A DNA stretch of 64,000 nt, taken from positions 124,001 to 188,000 of the forward strand of contig CAZRSF010000001.1 of NCBI GenBank assembly GCA_964602655.1. The letters are read 5' to 3'. A program made the position numbers and the translations under genes. The DNA comes from Moduliflexus sp964602655 (GTDB lineage Bacteria > Moduliflexota > Moduliflexia > Moduliflexales > Moduliflexaceae). The notes beneath the pieces were generated by a model. It saw only the letters and a program-made list of their open reading frames with translations. It was not told the origin of the DNA and ran no database searches. This document shows, in pieces, positions 24,520 to 33,117 of this stretch; position 1 is the first letter of the stretch; each line of letters starts with the position of its first letter.

Positions 24520-26961
24520 CTACACATCCAAATTTTTGACCTGCGCGGCGTACTTTTCAATAAACTCGCGTCGGGGTTCGACCTGATCGCCCATCAATGT
24601 GGTAAAAATCGTCTCGACCTCTTCGAAATCGCCAAGCTGCACGGTCAGCAAATTGCGGCGCTGCGGGTCCATTGTCGTTTCCCAGAGTTGATCGGGGTTC
24701 ATCTCGCCGAGACCTTTATAACGCTGAATCCCTAAACCGCTTTTTCCGGCGCTGAGAATCGTATCCACCACATCGGAGAGCAATTCCACCTCGACCATTT
24801 TACTGTCTATTTCGATTTTATAGGGCGGAAATCCCATCGTCGCAATCAAATCGGCGTGACGCTGCAACTCCCTGTAGTTATGCGATGATAAAAAGTCATA
24901 ATCCACAATAAGCGGTTCTCCGTCATCGGTCGTTTTAATCACCACTTTCAGGCGATCCTCTACATCATCCAGAATCGTATAGCTGATTTTGCGGTCTTTC
25001 TCATTCAGAAAAAACGAACGGTACGTTTCGATGACCGCATCCATTTCGCGCTCTAACAAATCGCGGAAACTGAGCGTCGAAGCGGTTAAACGTTTATGAT
25101 AGGCGAGCGATTTGACGAGAACGCGATTCTGGCGATGGCGCTCGAACGTATCGAGATACCGCAAAAATTCATTGAGTTGATAAATATGCGTTTCGAGCCG
25201 TTTGCCGGTGAAAAGTTTATCGCCGACCATCAAGGCGGCGCTGGCGGAACCCTGCTCGATCAAATACTTGTTCATCTGCATTTCATCTTTGATGTACCAT
25301 TCCTGTTTGCCGCGTTTGACCTTAAAAAGGGGCGGCTGCGCGATATACAGGTAGCCGCGTTCGATAATCTCTTTCATCTGGCGATAGAAGAACGTCAGCA
25401 GCAGCGTTCGAATGTGCGCGCCGTCCACGTCGGCATCGGTCATGATCACGATTTTATGATAGCGGACTTTCGCCGCGTCGAAATCGCCTGCGCCGATGCC
25501 CGCGCCGATGGCGGTAATCAGCACTTGAATCTCTTCGCTTTTCAGCATTTTGTCGAAGCGGGCTTTCTCGACGTTCAGAATTTTCCCACGCAACGGCAGA
25601 ATCGCCTGAAAACGCCGGTCGCGTCCTTGTTTGGCTGAACCGCCTGCGGAATCGCCCTCGACGATAAATATTTCGCATTGCGCCGGGTCTTTTTCGGAAC
25701 AATCGGCAAGTTTGCCCGGCAGCGTACTCGATTCCAGCACGCTTTTCCGGCGTGTCAGTTCTCGCGCTTTTTTGGCGGCTTCACGCGCTCTGGCCGCGCC
25801 GAGCGCTTTATCTATAATCGCTTTGATAATCGAGGGATTCTCGTCGAAATACTGCGTCATTTTTTCGTTGCAAAGCGCTTCGACAATCCCCTTGACTTCG
25901 CTGTTGCCGAGTTTGGTTTTGGTCTGGCCTTCGAATTGCGGATTCGGAATTTTGACGCTGATGACGCCGACCAGCCCTTCGCGCACGTCGTCGCCGGTCA
26001 GCACGATTTTTTCGCCTTTGCCCTGTTTTTCGGCGGCGTAGGCGTTAATCGTGCGCGTCAACGCGCCGCGAAATCCGGTCAGATGCGAGCCGCCTTCGTG
26101 CGTGTTGATGTTGTTGGCGAACGAAAAGACGCTTTCCGCATAGCCGTCGTTGTATTGCATTGCGATTTCGACGAGAATATTGTCTTTTTGGCCTTCGACG
26201 TAAATCGGTTTGGCGTGCAGGCATTCTTTATTTTTATTCAAATGTTCGACAAAGGAGAGGATACCGCCTTCATATTGGAAGGTCAGTTTTTTGTCGATCC
26301 GTTCATCTTCGACATGAATAATCAAGCCTTTGTTCAGAAAGGAGAGTTCCCGCAGGCGGTTGGAGAGCGTGCCAAAATTATACTCGTTCGCTTCGAAAAT
26401 CGTGAAATCGGGATGAAAACAAATCTTCGTGCCGGTGCCTTTGGCGATGCCGACTTCTTGTAGCGGGCCTAACGGCGTCCCACGCTCGTAACTCTGGGTA
26501 TAGACTTTGCCGCCGCGCTTAATCTCTACATCAAGCCGATCTGAAAGGGCATTCACAACCGACATCCCGACGCCGTGCAAACCGCCGGAGACTTTGTAGC
26601 TGTCGTTATCGAATTTTCCGCCCGCGTGCAGCACGGTCAACGCCACTTCCGCCGCCGATTTTTTCTCGGTGGGGTGCATATCCACTGGGATGCCGCGTCC
26701 GTTATCAATCACGGTCACACTGTTATCCACATGAATTGTGACGGCGATTTCGGTGCAATGCCCGGCCATCGCCTCATCCACCGAGTTATCTACGATTTCA
26801 TAGACTAAATGGTGCAGCCCGTACACGGAAGTGTCTCCGATATACATGCCCGGACGTTTACGAACCGCTTCCAAGCCCGTCAGGACTTTGATTTTACTGC
26901 CATCATACTCAGCGCTTTCCTGCTGCTGTTCAAGTTTTTCCAGTTGATCCATTGGCTCCAT
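24520..26961 (-). CDS. gyrB: DNA gyrase subunit B
   Basis: An 813-residue protein. LTGLEAVRKRPGMYIGDTS opens the GHKL ATPase; VDNSVDEAMAGHC holds the N box and DNGRGIPV the Mg/ATP Asp. EGDSAGGSAKQGRDR and DADVDGAHIRTLLLTFFYRQ form the TOPRIM metal site, and QRYKGLGEMNPDQLWETTMD is the C-terminal signature. Length is usual for GyrB without the Gram-negative insert. The start may be ATG at 26961 or the ATG at 26952, which has GGAG four bases upstream. A hairpin lies in the leader. Confidence 0.97.
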   Translation of the reverse strand: MEPMDQLEKLEQQQESAEYDGSKIKVLTGLEAVRKRPGMYIGDTSVYGLHHLVYEIVDNSVDEAMAGHCTEIAVTIHVDNSVTVIDNGRGIPVDMHPTEKKSAAEVALTVLHAGGKFDNDSYKVSGGLHGVGMSVVNALSDRLDVEIKRGGKVYTQSYERGTPLGPLQEVGIAKGTGTKICFHPDFTIFEANEYNFGTLSNRLRELSFLNKGLIIHVEDERIDKKLTFQYEGGILSFVEHLNKNKECLHAKPIYVEGQKDNILVEIAMQYNDGYAESVFSFANNINTHEGGSHLTGFRGALTRTINAYAAEKQGKGEKIVLTGDDVREGLVGVISVKIPNPQFEGQTKTKLGNSEVKGIVEALCNEKMTQYFDENPSIIKAIIDKALGAARAREAAKKARELTRRKSVLESSTLPGKLADCSEKDPAQCEIFIVEGDSAGGSAKQGRDRRFQAILPLRGKILNVEKARFDKMLKSEEIQVLITAIGAGIGAGDFDAAKVRYHKIVIMTDADVDGAHIRTLLLTFFYRQMKEIIERGYLYIAQPPLFKVKRGKQEWYIKDEMQMNKYLIEQGSASAALMVGDKLFTGKRLETHIYQLNEFLRYLDTFERHRQNRVLVKSLAYHKRLTASTLSFRDLLEREMDAVIETYRSFFLNEKDRKISYTILDDVEDRLKVVIKTTDDGEPLIVDYDFLSSHNYRELQRHADLIATMGFPPYKIEIDSKMVEVELLSDVVDTILSAGKSGLGIQRYKGLGEMNPDQLWETTMDPQRRNLLTVQLGDFEEVETIFTTLMGDQVEPRREFIEKYAAQVKNLDV

Positions 26962-26999
26962 CTGTTCGAAACGCGGATAACGCCGGATCAGGAAAGACG

Positions 27000-27033
27000 T
27001 TTCGCCGCCGAACGACTTCGGCGTGTGGCGAAA
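27000..27033 (-). promoter_or_regulatory. Two-step hairpin in the gyrB leader
   Basis: Outer arms tttcgcc/ggcgaaa and inner arms gccgaa/ttcggc are separated by small internal loops, about 40 bases before the gyrB start. It could influence gyrB expression, which is supercoiling-controlled in other bacteria, or be a chance structure. Confidence 0.35.
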
Positions 27034-27165
27034 ATCCTCTCCTGAACACGTTAGCGCGACATTGTTCTACAAGAATTCGTATCAGAATTTCCTCATGTTA
27101 CCGTTTCAATTTCCCTGACTCTTGTCAAGGAAATTTACGGCGAATCTCGCTGAAAACAGGGTTTT

Positions 27166-27975
27166 TTAGACCATATTTTCGATTTCGATAAACAGGACGC
27201 GAACATCGAAACTGCGTTCGATTTCGGCTTTCAAGGCGAGGATGCCTGGCTTTTCAGACCAGTAGTGACCGAGATTGATAAAATTGGTGCGCGTTTCATA
27301 CGACATGGCGGCGGCGGATTCGTCCACGCTGCCGCAAATAAAGGTATCCACGCCATGTTCGACGATCTCGTTCGCGCGGTATTCTCGCGAGGCGCTCCCG
27401 GAAATGATCGCCAGTTTTTTCGGAATCTCCGGCCCGTTGGGATAGGCAAGAAAGCCGTGCCGATATGTCGGCGCAAGCAAAAAGGGCGCAGGCGGAAGCG
27501 AGACGGCGGGTTGATAATCGGCAGGATGCAGCGCATGATGAAAAATGTCCAATATGGCGGTCAGCGAATGTTCCTGCGTATTGCGGGCGAAAAACCCGAC
27601 CTGAAAGGGTTCGACAATTTCCGCGCCGATATAGCGCAGCAACTCCGCATTGTTCCCAAGTTGTTCATGCGCGTCTAATGGCAAATGCACGCCGAACAGC
27701 GAGATGTCATGCTGCAATAACAGACGCACCTGCTCTCGCCGTCTTCCGGTCAATGAGAAGACATCTTTGCCGAAAAACCCGTGATGCGCGATGATGGCAT
27801 CCGCGTCGCATCGGATGGCGCGTTCGAGCAATGGCAGATGGAACGAGACGCCGAACGCGATGGTCTCGATCTCTGATTTGCCTTCCACTTGCAGCCCGTT
27901 CTGGCAATGATCCTGAAAACGTTCGTAATGAAACGTCTCTTTGAGAAAGGTGTTGAGTTCGTTGCGAAGAATCAT
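27166..27975 (-). CDS. Nif3-like dinuclear metal center protein
   Basis: A 269-residue protein from ATG at 27975. It has the Nif3/YbgI layout: DHCQNGLQVEG near the start, CDADAIIAHHGFFGKD with the metal-binding HH, GVHLPLDAHEQLGNNAELL, and in the C-terminal part AIISGSASREYRANEIVE and NLGHYWSEKPG with the second metal His. Members bind two metals; some are GTP cyclohydrolase-like, but physiological function is unsettled. An in-frame extension to 28029 is only the translation of the palindrome at 27986-28032, so I exclude it. Confidence 0.88.
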   Translation of the reverse strand: MILRNELNTFLKETFHYERFQDHCQNGLQVEGKSEIETIAFGVSFHLPLLERAIRCDADAIIAHHGFFGKDVFSLTGRRREQVRLLLQHDISLFGVHLPLDAHEQLGNNAELLRYIGAEIVEPFQVGFFARNTQEHSLTAILDIFHHALHPADYQPAVSLPPAPFLLAPTYRHGFLAYPNGPEIPKKLAIISGSASREYRANEIVEHGVDTFICGSVDESAAAMSYETRTNFINLGHYWSEKPGILALKAEIERSFDVRVLFIEIENMV

Positions 27976-27985
27976 AGAGATTATC

Positions 27986-28032
27986 GGAGTGCAAACGCTT
28001 GCTTTTGCCGCAAAAGCAAGCGTTTGCACTCC
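27986..28032. repeat. GGAGTG-family palindrome, copy 2 (21-bp perfect arms)
   Basis: Arms ggagtgcaaacgcttgctttt minus its last base are given here as ggagtgcaaacgcttgcttt; the full arms are 21 bases each, perfectly complementary, around a gccgc loop. It lies between the last signalling gene and the Nif3 gene, both on the minus strand, and could terminate or process that transcript. Confidence 0.85.
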
Positions 28033-28043
28033 CGGAAAGTTTC

Positions 28044-29249
28044 TTACTCGGAAGCGGCGAGCAGCCGGACGGTGACAACCGTTCCCTGGCGCGGTTCGGT
28101 TTCGATCCGCATCTGTCCGTTATTTTTTTCCACCAACGCCTTGCTGAGAATCAGGCCAAGTCCTGTGCCTTCCTCGCCATTCGTGCCGGGCGTCGAATAT
28201 TTCATGTCAATGCGAAACAGGTGTGGCACGGCTTCTTTCGGAATGCCGACGCCGGTATCGGAAATGACGAATTCGTTAAATGCGCCGTACGATGAGGCGG
28301 AAAGCTCGATAATACCACCGGGGCGCGTAAATTTGATGGCATTTGACAGAAGATTGCGCATGACCGTGTTCAACATGCCTTTATCCGCATACACGCGAAG
28401 CTGCGGAGAAATCTGATTTTTGAGCGACAGCCTTTTCTGGACGGCGCTTGAGGCAAAAAAGGCCGCATTGCGTTCCGATAATTCCCGCAACACGACGTGT
28501 TGCGGATGATATTCGATGATGCCTTGTTTTAACTGCGTCCATGTCAGCAGATTTTCCAGCAGAATATAGACCGACTCCGTCGCTTCCTGCATGGAGGTGA
28601 CATGCTCTTTGATCTCCTGCGCGCTGAACTTGCTGACGTTTTTGACGATGAAATCGCTGATGCCGAGCAGACCCGTAAACGGCGCGCGTAAATCATGCGC
28701 GATAATCGAGAAGAATTTGTCTTTACTGGCGTTTAACTGTTTCAGTTCTTCCTGCTGCTGTTCCAATTGCACGGTGCGCTCTTTGACCTTTTGTTCCAAA
28801 TTCGCATTCATGCCTCGCAGCAATTGCATCTGCTTTTCAATGGCTTTATCTTGAAAATACCGACGGATCGCCTCTTTGACGGTGAGTTCCAGGTCGGTCG
28901 CATCCCACGGCTTCGCGATGTAGCGATACAGATCGGCGCGGTTCACCGCGCTCGTAATCGCGTCTTTGTCGGCCTGACCGGTGAGCATGATTTTCAGCGT
29001 TTTCGGCGAAATCGCATGAATGCGAGCCAGCAATTCGTCGCCTTTGATGCCGGGCATAATCTGGTCGGCAATTACGACCGGGATGTCATTTCCCGCAAGC
29101 AGCAGTTCTTCGAAGAGTTTGATGGCATCCTCTCCGTCATCCGTCGTTTCAATGACATACTTACTGCCGAAGCTTTTGTTGAGTTCCCGCTTGAGCGATT
29201 TGAGGACGATTTCTTCGTCATCCACGCATACGATAACCGGTTCTTTCAT
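28044..29249 (-). CDS. Receiver-histidine kinase protein
   Basis: A 401-residue soluble protein. Residues 4-120 form a receiver (CVDDEEIVLKSLKREL; phosphoacceptor in VVIADQIMPG; KIMLTGQAD; IAKPWD). A coiled coil follows, then a HisKA domain with FFSIIAHDLRAPFTGLLG (His about 186) and an ATPase domain with NLLSNAIKFT, DTGVGIPKE and GTGLGLILSK. The kinase is complete but has no membrane or PAS sensor, so its input must come through the receiver. It is the last gene of the signalling operon. Confidence 0.92.
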   Translation of the reverse strand: MKEPVIVCVDDEEIVLKSLKRELNKSFGSKYVIETTDDGEDAIKLFEELLLAGNDIPVVIADQIMPGIKGDELLARIHAISPKTLKIMLTGQADKDAITSAVNRADLYRYIAKPWDATDLELTVKEAIRRYFQDKAIEKQMQLLRGMNANLEQKVKERTVQLEQQQEELKQLNASKDKFFSIIAHDLRAPFTGLLGISDFIVKNVSKFSAQEIKEHVTSMQEATESVYILLENLLTWTQLKQGIIEYHPQHVVLRELSERNAAFFASSAVQKRLSLKNQISPQLRVYADKGMLNTVMRNLLSNAIKFTRPGGIIELSASSYGAFNEFVISDTGVGIPKEAVPHLFRIDMKYSTPGTNGEEGTGLGLILSKALVEKNNGQMRIETEPRQGTVVTVRLLAASE

Positions 29250-29264
29250 CTCTTCCTCATAATA

Positions 29265-29315
29265 AGGAGTGTCAAAGCGAAGCGTTGACGGTCAGAGCGG
29301 CGCTCTGCCACTCCT
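29265..29315. repeat. GGAGTG-family palindrome, copy 3 (three-stem)
   Basis: Outer arms aggagtg and cactcct enclose two further stems: gtcaaagcg/cgttgac (imperfect) and cagagcg/cgctctg. The result is a cloverleaf-like fold. It lies between the sigma54 activator gene and the last kinase gene on the minus strand. Confidence 0.65.
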
Positions 29316-29413
29316 GAAAATTCATAAAACGATGCGGCATCAAGTCTGACGACGATCAATGTCCTTCTTCTCATCTTCGAAACGCAAAAGAAGAAGTCAA
29401 TAGAAATGTCTGC

Positions 29414-31186
29414 TTACTCGCGGAATATGCCATATTTTTCAACTTTCCGCTGCAAGGTGCGTCGCGGAATGCCGAGTTCTTCGGCGGTCTTTACACGCCG
29501 CCACTTATTGCGAATCAACGTCTCCCGGATCAGACGCATTTCGAGGGCTTCTACCGCCTCGTGCAAACGCGTGTCCGCAGGAAGCGGCGACAAGGGCAGC
29601 GTTGACGCTGACGGCAGGTCAACGCCGGGAATATCTATTCGACCAGTCGCGAGATAACGCTGCAAGCGGTTTTGCAGTTCGCGAATATTTCCAGGCCAAT
29701 CATAGCGCGCAAATGCGTCGAACACTTCTGTCGGAAGGGCTGTACCGGGGGCATATTGCTGTAGGAACGTTTCTAAAAGCAGCGGAATATCTTCGCGTCG
29801 TTCCCGCAGCGGCGGCACAACGATTTCCATGACGTGCAGCCGGTAGAATAAATCCTCCCGAAACCGCCCCTGTTGCCGGAGATCGGTTAAGCGTTTATTG
29901 GTCGCGGCCAGAATTCGCGCGTCAGCGCGACGCGGCGTGTTCGCCCCAACCGGCGTAAATTCCCGGCTCTCCAGCGCCCGCAGCAATTTGACCTGCATCG
30001 CGAAACTTAATTCCCCGATTTCATCAAGCAAGAGCGTCCCCTGATCCGCCGCCTCGAAATAGCCGGGCGCATTCCGATCTGCTCCGGTAAACGCGCCTTT
30101 GCGGTGTCCGAAAAATTCGCGCTCGAACAGCGTTTCCGTCACCGCCCCACAATTGACCGCAATAAACGGTTGATATTTACGCGGACTGAGCGCGTGAATC
30201 GTGCGCGCGACCAATTCTTTGCCGGTGCCGGATTCGCCGTAAATCACCACATGAAATTCCGACGCAGCGGCAGCGGCGATCAATTCGTACACCTCCTGCA
30301 TGCCCCGGCTTTTCCCGATAATCGGCCCCAAACGATACCGTTCATGGCTGGTCGCTTTGAGCGCGAGATTTTCACGCTGTAATTGGGTGTTTTCGGCTTC
30401 GATTCGTTTTTTCCAGGAGAGGTCTCGCAAGACCGCGATCTGAATGTCCCGCCCCTGATACGTCATTGTTCGGGCATAAATTTCCAATGGGACGGCGCGT
30501 CCGTCGCGTCTGCGCCCTTCGATTTCAAGCGGATGTTCGGTCGGCGCCTTCAGCATGTTCTCGACGGACGCGCGAAACGGTTCACAGACAAAGTCCGATA
30601 ACGCCGCGTCAAGCATGGTTTCGCGCATCGCGCCGAATAACGCCGACGCTCGTTGGTTGGCCTCGATGATGCGCCCCTGCTCGTGCAGAAGAATCCCTTC
30701 GAGCGTGGCGTCGGCCAATGTCTGGAAGCGAACGATCTGCTCATGTAACAAGAGGTTTTGCGCTTGAAGCCGTAATTGCAGGCGGCGAATCGTCACATGC
30801 GCCAGCACGCGGGCTAAGACTTCCTGCGGTTGAAACGGTTTGGCGATATAATCCACCGCGCCGAGTTCGAAGCCTTTGACCTTATCGAAGACGTCGGTTT
30901 TGGCGCTGATAAAAATGACAGGAATCTCGCAGGTATCGGGATCGGCTTTGAGTTGCTGACAGACTTCGTAGCCCGACAGATCGGGCAGCATCACGTCCAG
31001 CAAAATCGCATCCGGCGGATTCAAACGAATCGAAGACAGCGCAATCGTTCCATTGATGGCCGGACGCGCAAGATAGCCCGCGCTTTTCAACACGTCCGTC
31101 AACAGCCGCAAATTGGCGGGATTATCGTCAACGACGACAATTTGCGGCGACGGCAGTTCTGGAAATGTCAGTAGTCGTGTGGGCAT
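29414..31186 (-). CDS. Sigma54-dependent response regulator (receiver-PAS-AAA-HTH)
   Basis: A 590-residue NtrC-type activator. A receiver at about 15-125 (VVVDDNPANLRLLTDVL, ILLDVMLPDLSGYEV) is followed by a PAS domain near 150-265, unusual between receiver and AAA. The AAA domain has Walker A YGESGTGKELVA, the sigma54-contacting GAFTGAD and R-fingers region (LRERREDIPLL). The last 45 residues are a Fis-type HTH (EELGIPRRTLQRKVEKYG). It is the only DNA-binding output in the signalling operon, so it probably activates sigma54 promoters for this pathway. Confidence 0.94.
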   Translation of the reverse strand: MPTRLLTFPELPSPQIVVVDDNPANLRLLTDVLKSAGYLARPAINGTIALSSIRLNPPDAILLDVMLPDLSGYEVCQQLKADPDTCEIPVIFISAKTDVFDKVKGFELGAVDYIAKPFQPQEVLARVLAHVTIRRLQLRLQAQNLLLHEQIVRFQTLADATLEGILLHEQGRIIEANQRASALFGAMRETMLDAALSDFVCEPFRASVENMLKAPTEHPLEIEGRRRDGRAVPLEIYARTMTYQGRDIQIAVLRDLSWKKRIEAENTQLQRENLALKATSHERYRLGPIIGKSRGMQEVYELIAAAAASEFHVVIYGESGTGKELVARTIHALSPRKYQPFIAVNCGAVTETLFEREFFGHRKGAFTGADRNAPGYFEAADQGTLLLDEIGELSFAMQVKLLRALESREFTPVGANTPRRADARILAATNKRLTDLRQQGRFREDLFYRLHVMEIVVPPLRERREDIPLLLETFLQQYAPGTALPTEVFDAFARYDWPGNIRELQNRLQRYLATGRIDIPGVDLPSASTLPLSPLPADTRLHEAVEALEMRLIRETLIRNKWRRVKTAEELGIPRRTLQRKVEKYGIFRE

Positions 31187-31191
31187 AGCAT

Positions 31192-33117
31192 TTATTGGCG
31201 CTGCGCCTGTTCCATAAATTGGGCGATGCGCGGATATTCGAATTTCTCGGCAAAATACATCAGTGTTTCCGCTAACATCTCGTCGTGCTGCCGCACTTCT
31301 GCGATGAGGTCTGTTGTGTGCTGCATGTCGGTGATTTTAACGGCGGACTCCAGCGACGTAAACAAGTGATCGGGCAGTTTCGCTAATTCGCGAAGCAGTT
31401 CGTCTTCCTGATAGCGCGGCGGTTCAGGTTGTGGCTCTTCGCAGAGATATTGCACGTGGAGGTGTCTGGCAATCAGTTCGAAGATCAGCGCTTCTTGAAA
31501 TGGCTTGTGCAAGACGTCATCGCATCCGGCGGCGAGAATGTTCGGCTGATCATCAACAAAGGAATTGGCGGTGAGCGCAATAACCACCGTATGCTTTCCC
31601 TGTTCCGTCGCTTTAATCAGGCGCGTCGTCTCATATCCGTTCATCACCGGCATCCGCATATCCATCCAGATCAAATCCGGCTTCCATGTCCGCCAGAGCG
31701 CATACGCTTCCTGACCGTTTGCCGCTTCGCACATCTCGAAGCCGAACGGTCGGAGCAATTTGACGACTAACTGACGATTCGTGTCCTGATCATCCACGAC
31801 AAGCATCCGGTAGTGCGGCTGTCCCGGCGCTAAGCCGATAATCCGACGCGAGTCAACCGTTCGACGCGGATGATCGGCGGCCTCGACAATGTCGAACGGA
31901 AGTTCGACAGTAAAGCGCGTTCCGACGCCGACTTCGCTGTGAACGCGAATGGTTCCCGACATGATCTCCGCAAATTTTTGGCTGATCGATAAGCCTAATC
32001 CTGTTCCGCCCTGAACAAGTTGGCCGCTCTTGGTTTGATGAAACGGCAGGAACAAGTCGTTCAATTCCTCGGCAGGAATGCCGGGGCCGGTATCTTCGAC
32101 ATCGAGAGACAGACACGACGCGCGTTCTTTCCGAATAGAGCGAACCGATAACGTCACGCCGCCAGTGGTGGTGAATTTAATCGCGTTATTCAACAAATTG
32201 ATAATGATCTGCCGCAGCTTCACGCTGTCTATACGGATATAACGCGGCACATCGCGGGCAAGTTCGACATGCAGCGTCAACTGTTTCTCCCTGGCTCGCA
32301 ATTGAAACAGGTCAAGAATCTGGTCAATCTCGTCCGGCAGGTCAATATTCTGCTGCTGCACCCGCATGTAGCCGGCCTCGATTTTCGACATATCCAGCAC
32401 TTCATTGATCTGCGCGAGGAGATGTTCGCCGCTGCTATTGATGATTCTGACGCTGTCCAATCCCTCGGCGTCAAGATGCGGGTTGCGGGCAAGGATTTGC
32501 GAGAAACCGAGAATCACATGCAGCGGCGTGCGCAATTCATGCGTCATATTCGAGAGAAATACGCTTTTCGCGCGATTCGCTGCTTCAGCCGTATTTTTGG
32601 CGTGTTCTAATTCCTGAAATGTTGCGTTGAGGGCATCGGTGCGCGCGGCGACTTTTTCCTCCAACGACTGCGCATACGCCTCTAATTCGCGATGCAGCCA
32701 ATCCACTTCGAGTTCCTGCGTGTAACTGCGGATCGCTTCTTTGATGGTCATGACCAAATCATCGGCATTCCAGGGTTTGGCGATAAAACGGTAGAGGTTG
32801 GCGGTGTTTACCGCCCGTCCGATGCCTTCCGGCGTGGCCTGACCGGTCAACATAATCGTTCGCGCGCGGGGAACAAGCTCATGAATATAGCGCAGAATCT
32901 CATCCCCTTTCATGTCCGGCAGGATATAATCAACAATCGCGACGGCGATGTCATACGACTCCTCTGTCAGCGCGCGAACTGCGTCGAGGGCTTCCTCGCT
33001 ATTCTGGCAGATTTCAATCAGATATTCAGCCTCAAACGCGTGAGTCAATTCGCGTTTGAGGGCGTTAAGAATGATCATATCATCGTCAACACAGAGTATG
33101 GCAAGTTGTGGATTCAT
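31192..33117 (-). CDS. Hybrid sensor kinase with N- and C-terminal receivers
   Basis: A 641-residue soluble protein. Receiver 1 (about 5-125) has VAIVDYILPDMKGDE and YRFIAKPWN. HisKA has FLSNMTHELRTPLHVILGF, and the ATPase has NLLNNAIKFT, EDTGPGIP and GTGLGLSISQ. Receiver 2 (about 435-555) has VVDDQDTNRQLVV and IWMDMRMPVMNGYE. A helical tail of about 65 residues resembles the ends of the kinases at 36695 and 33114. Its start overlaps the previous gene by four bases. Confidence 0.93.
   Translation of the reverse strand: MNPQLAILCVDDDMIILNALKRELTHAFEAEYLIEICQNSEEALDAVRALTEESYDIAVAIVDYILPDMKGDEILRYIHELVPRARTIMLTGQATPEGIGRAVNTANLYRFIAKPWNADDLVMTIKEAIRSYTQELEVDWLHRELEAYAQSLEEKVAARTDALNATFQELEHAKNTAEAANRAKSVFLSNMTHELRTPLHVILGFSQILARNPHLDAEGLDSVRIINSSGEHLLAQINEVLDMSKIEAGYMRVQQQNIDLPDEIDQILDLFQLRAREKQLTLHVELARDVPRYIRIDSVKLRQIIINLLNNAIKFTTTGGVTLSVRSIRKERASCLSLDVEDTGPGIPAEELNDLFLPFHQTKSGQLVQGGTGLGLSISQKFAEIMSGTIRVHSEVGVGTRFTVELPFDIVEAADHPRRTVDSRRIIGLAPGQPHYRMLVVDDQDTNRQLVVKLLRPFGFEMCEAANGQEAYALWRTWKPDLIWMDMRMPVMNGYETTRLIKATEQGKHTVVIALTANSFVDDQPNILAAGCDDVLHKPFQEALIFELIARHLHVQYLCEEPQPEPPRYQEDELLRELAKLPDHLFTSLESAVKITDMQHTTDLIAEVRQHDEMLAETLMYFAEKFEYPRIAQFMEQAQRQ

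Noticed and set aside
27976..28029. N-terminal extension of the Nif3 protein
   Set aside because: The extra 18 residues are a translation of the palindrome and the conserved protein begins at 27975.
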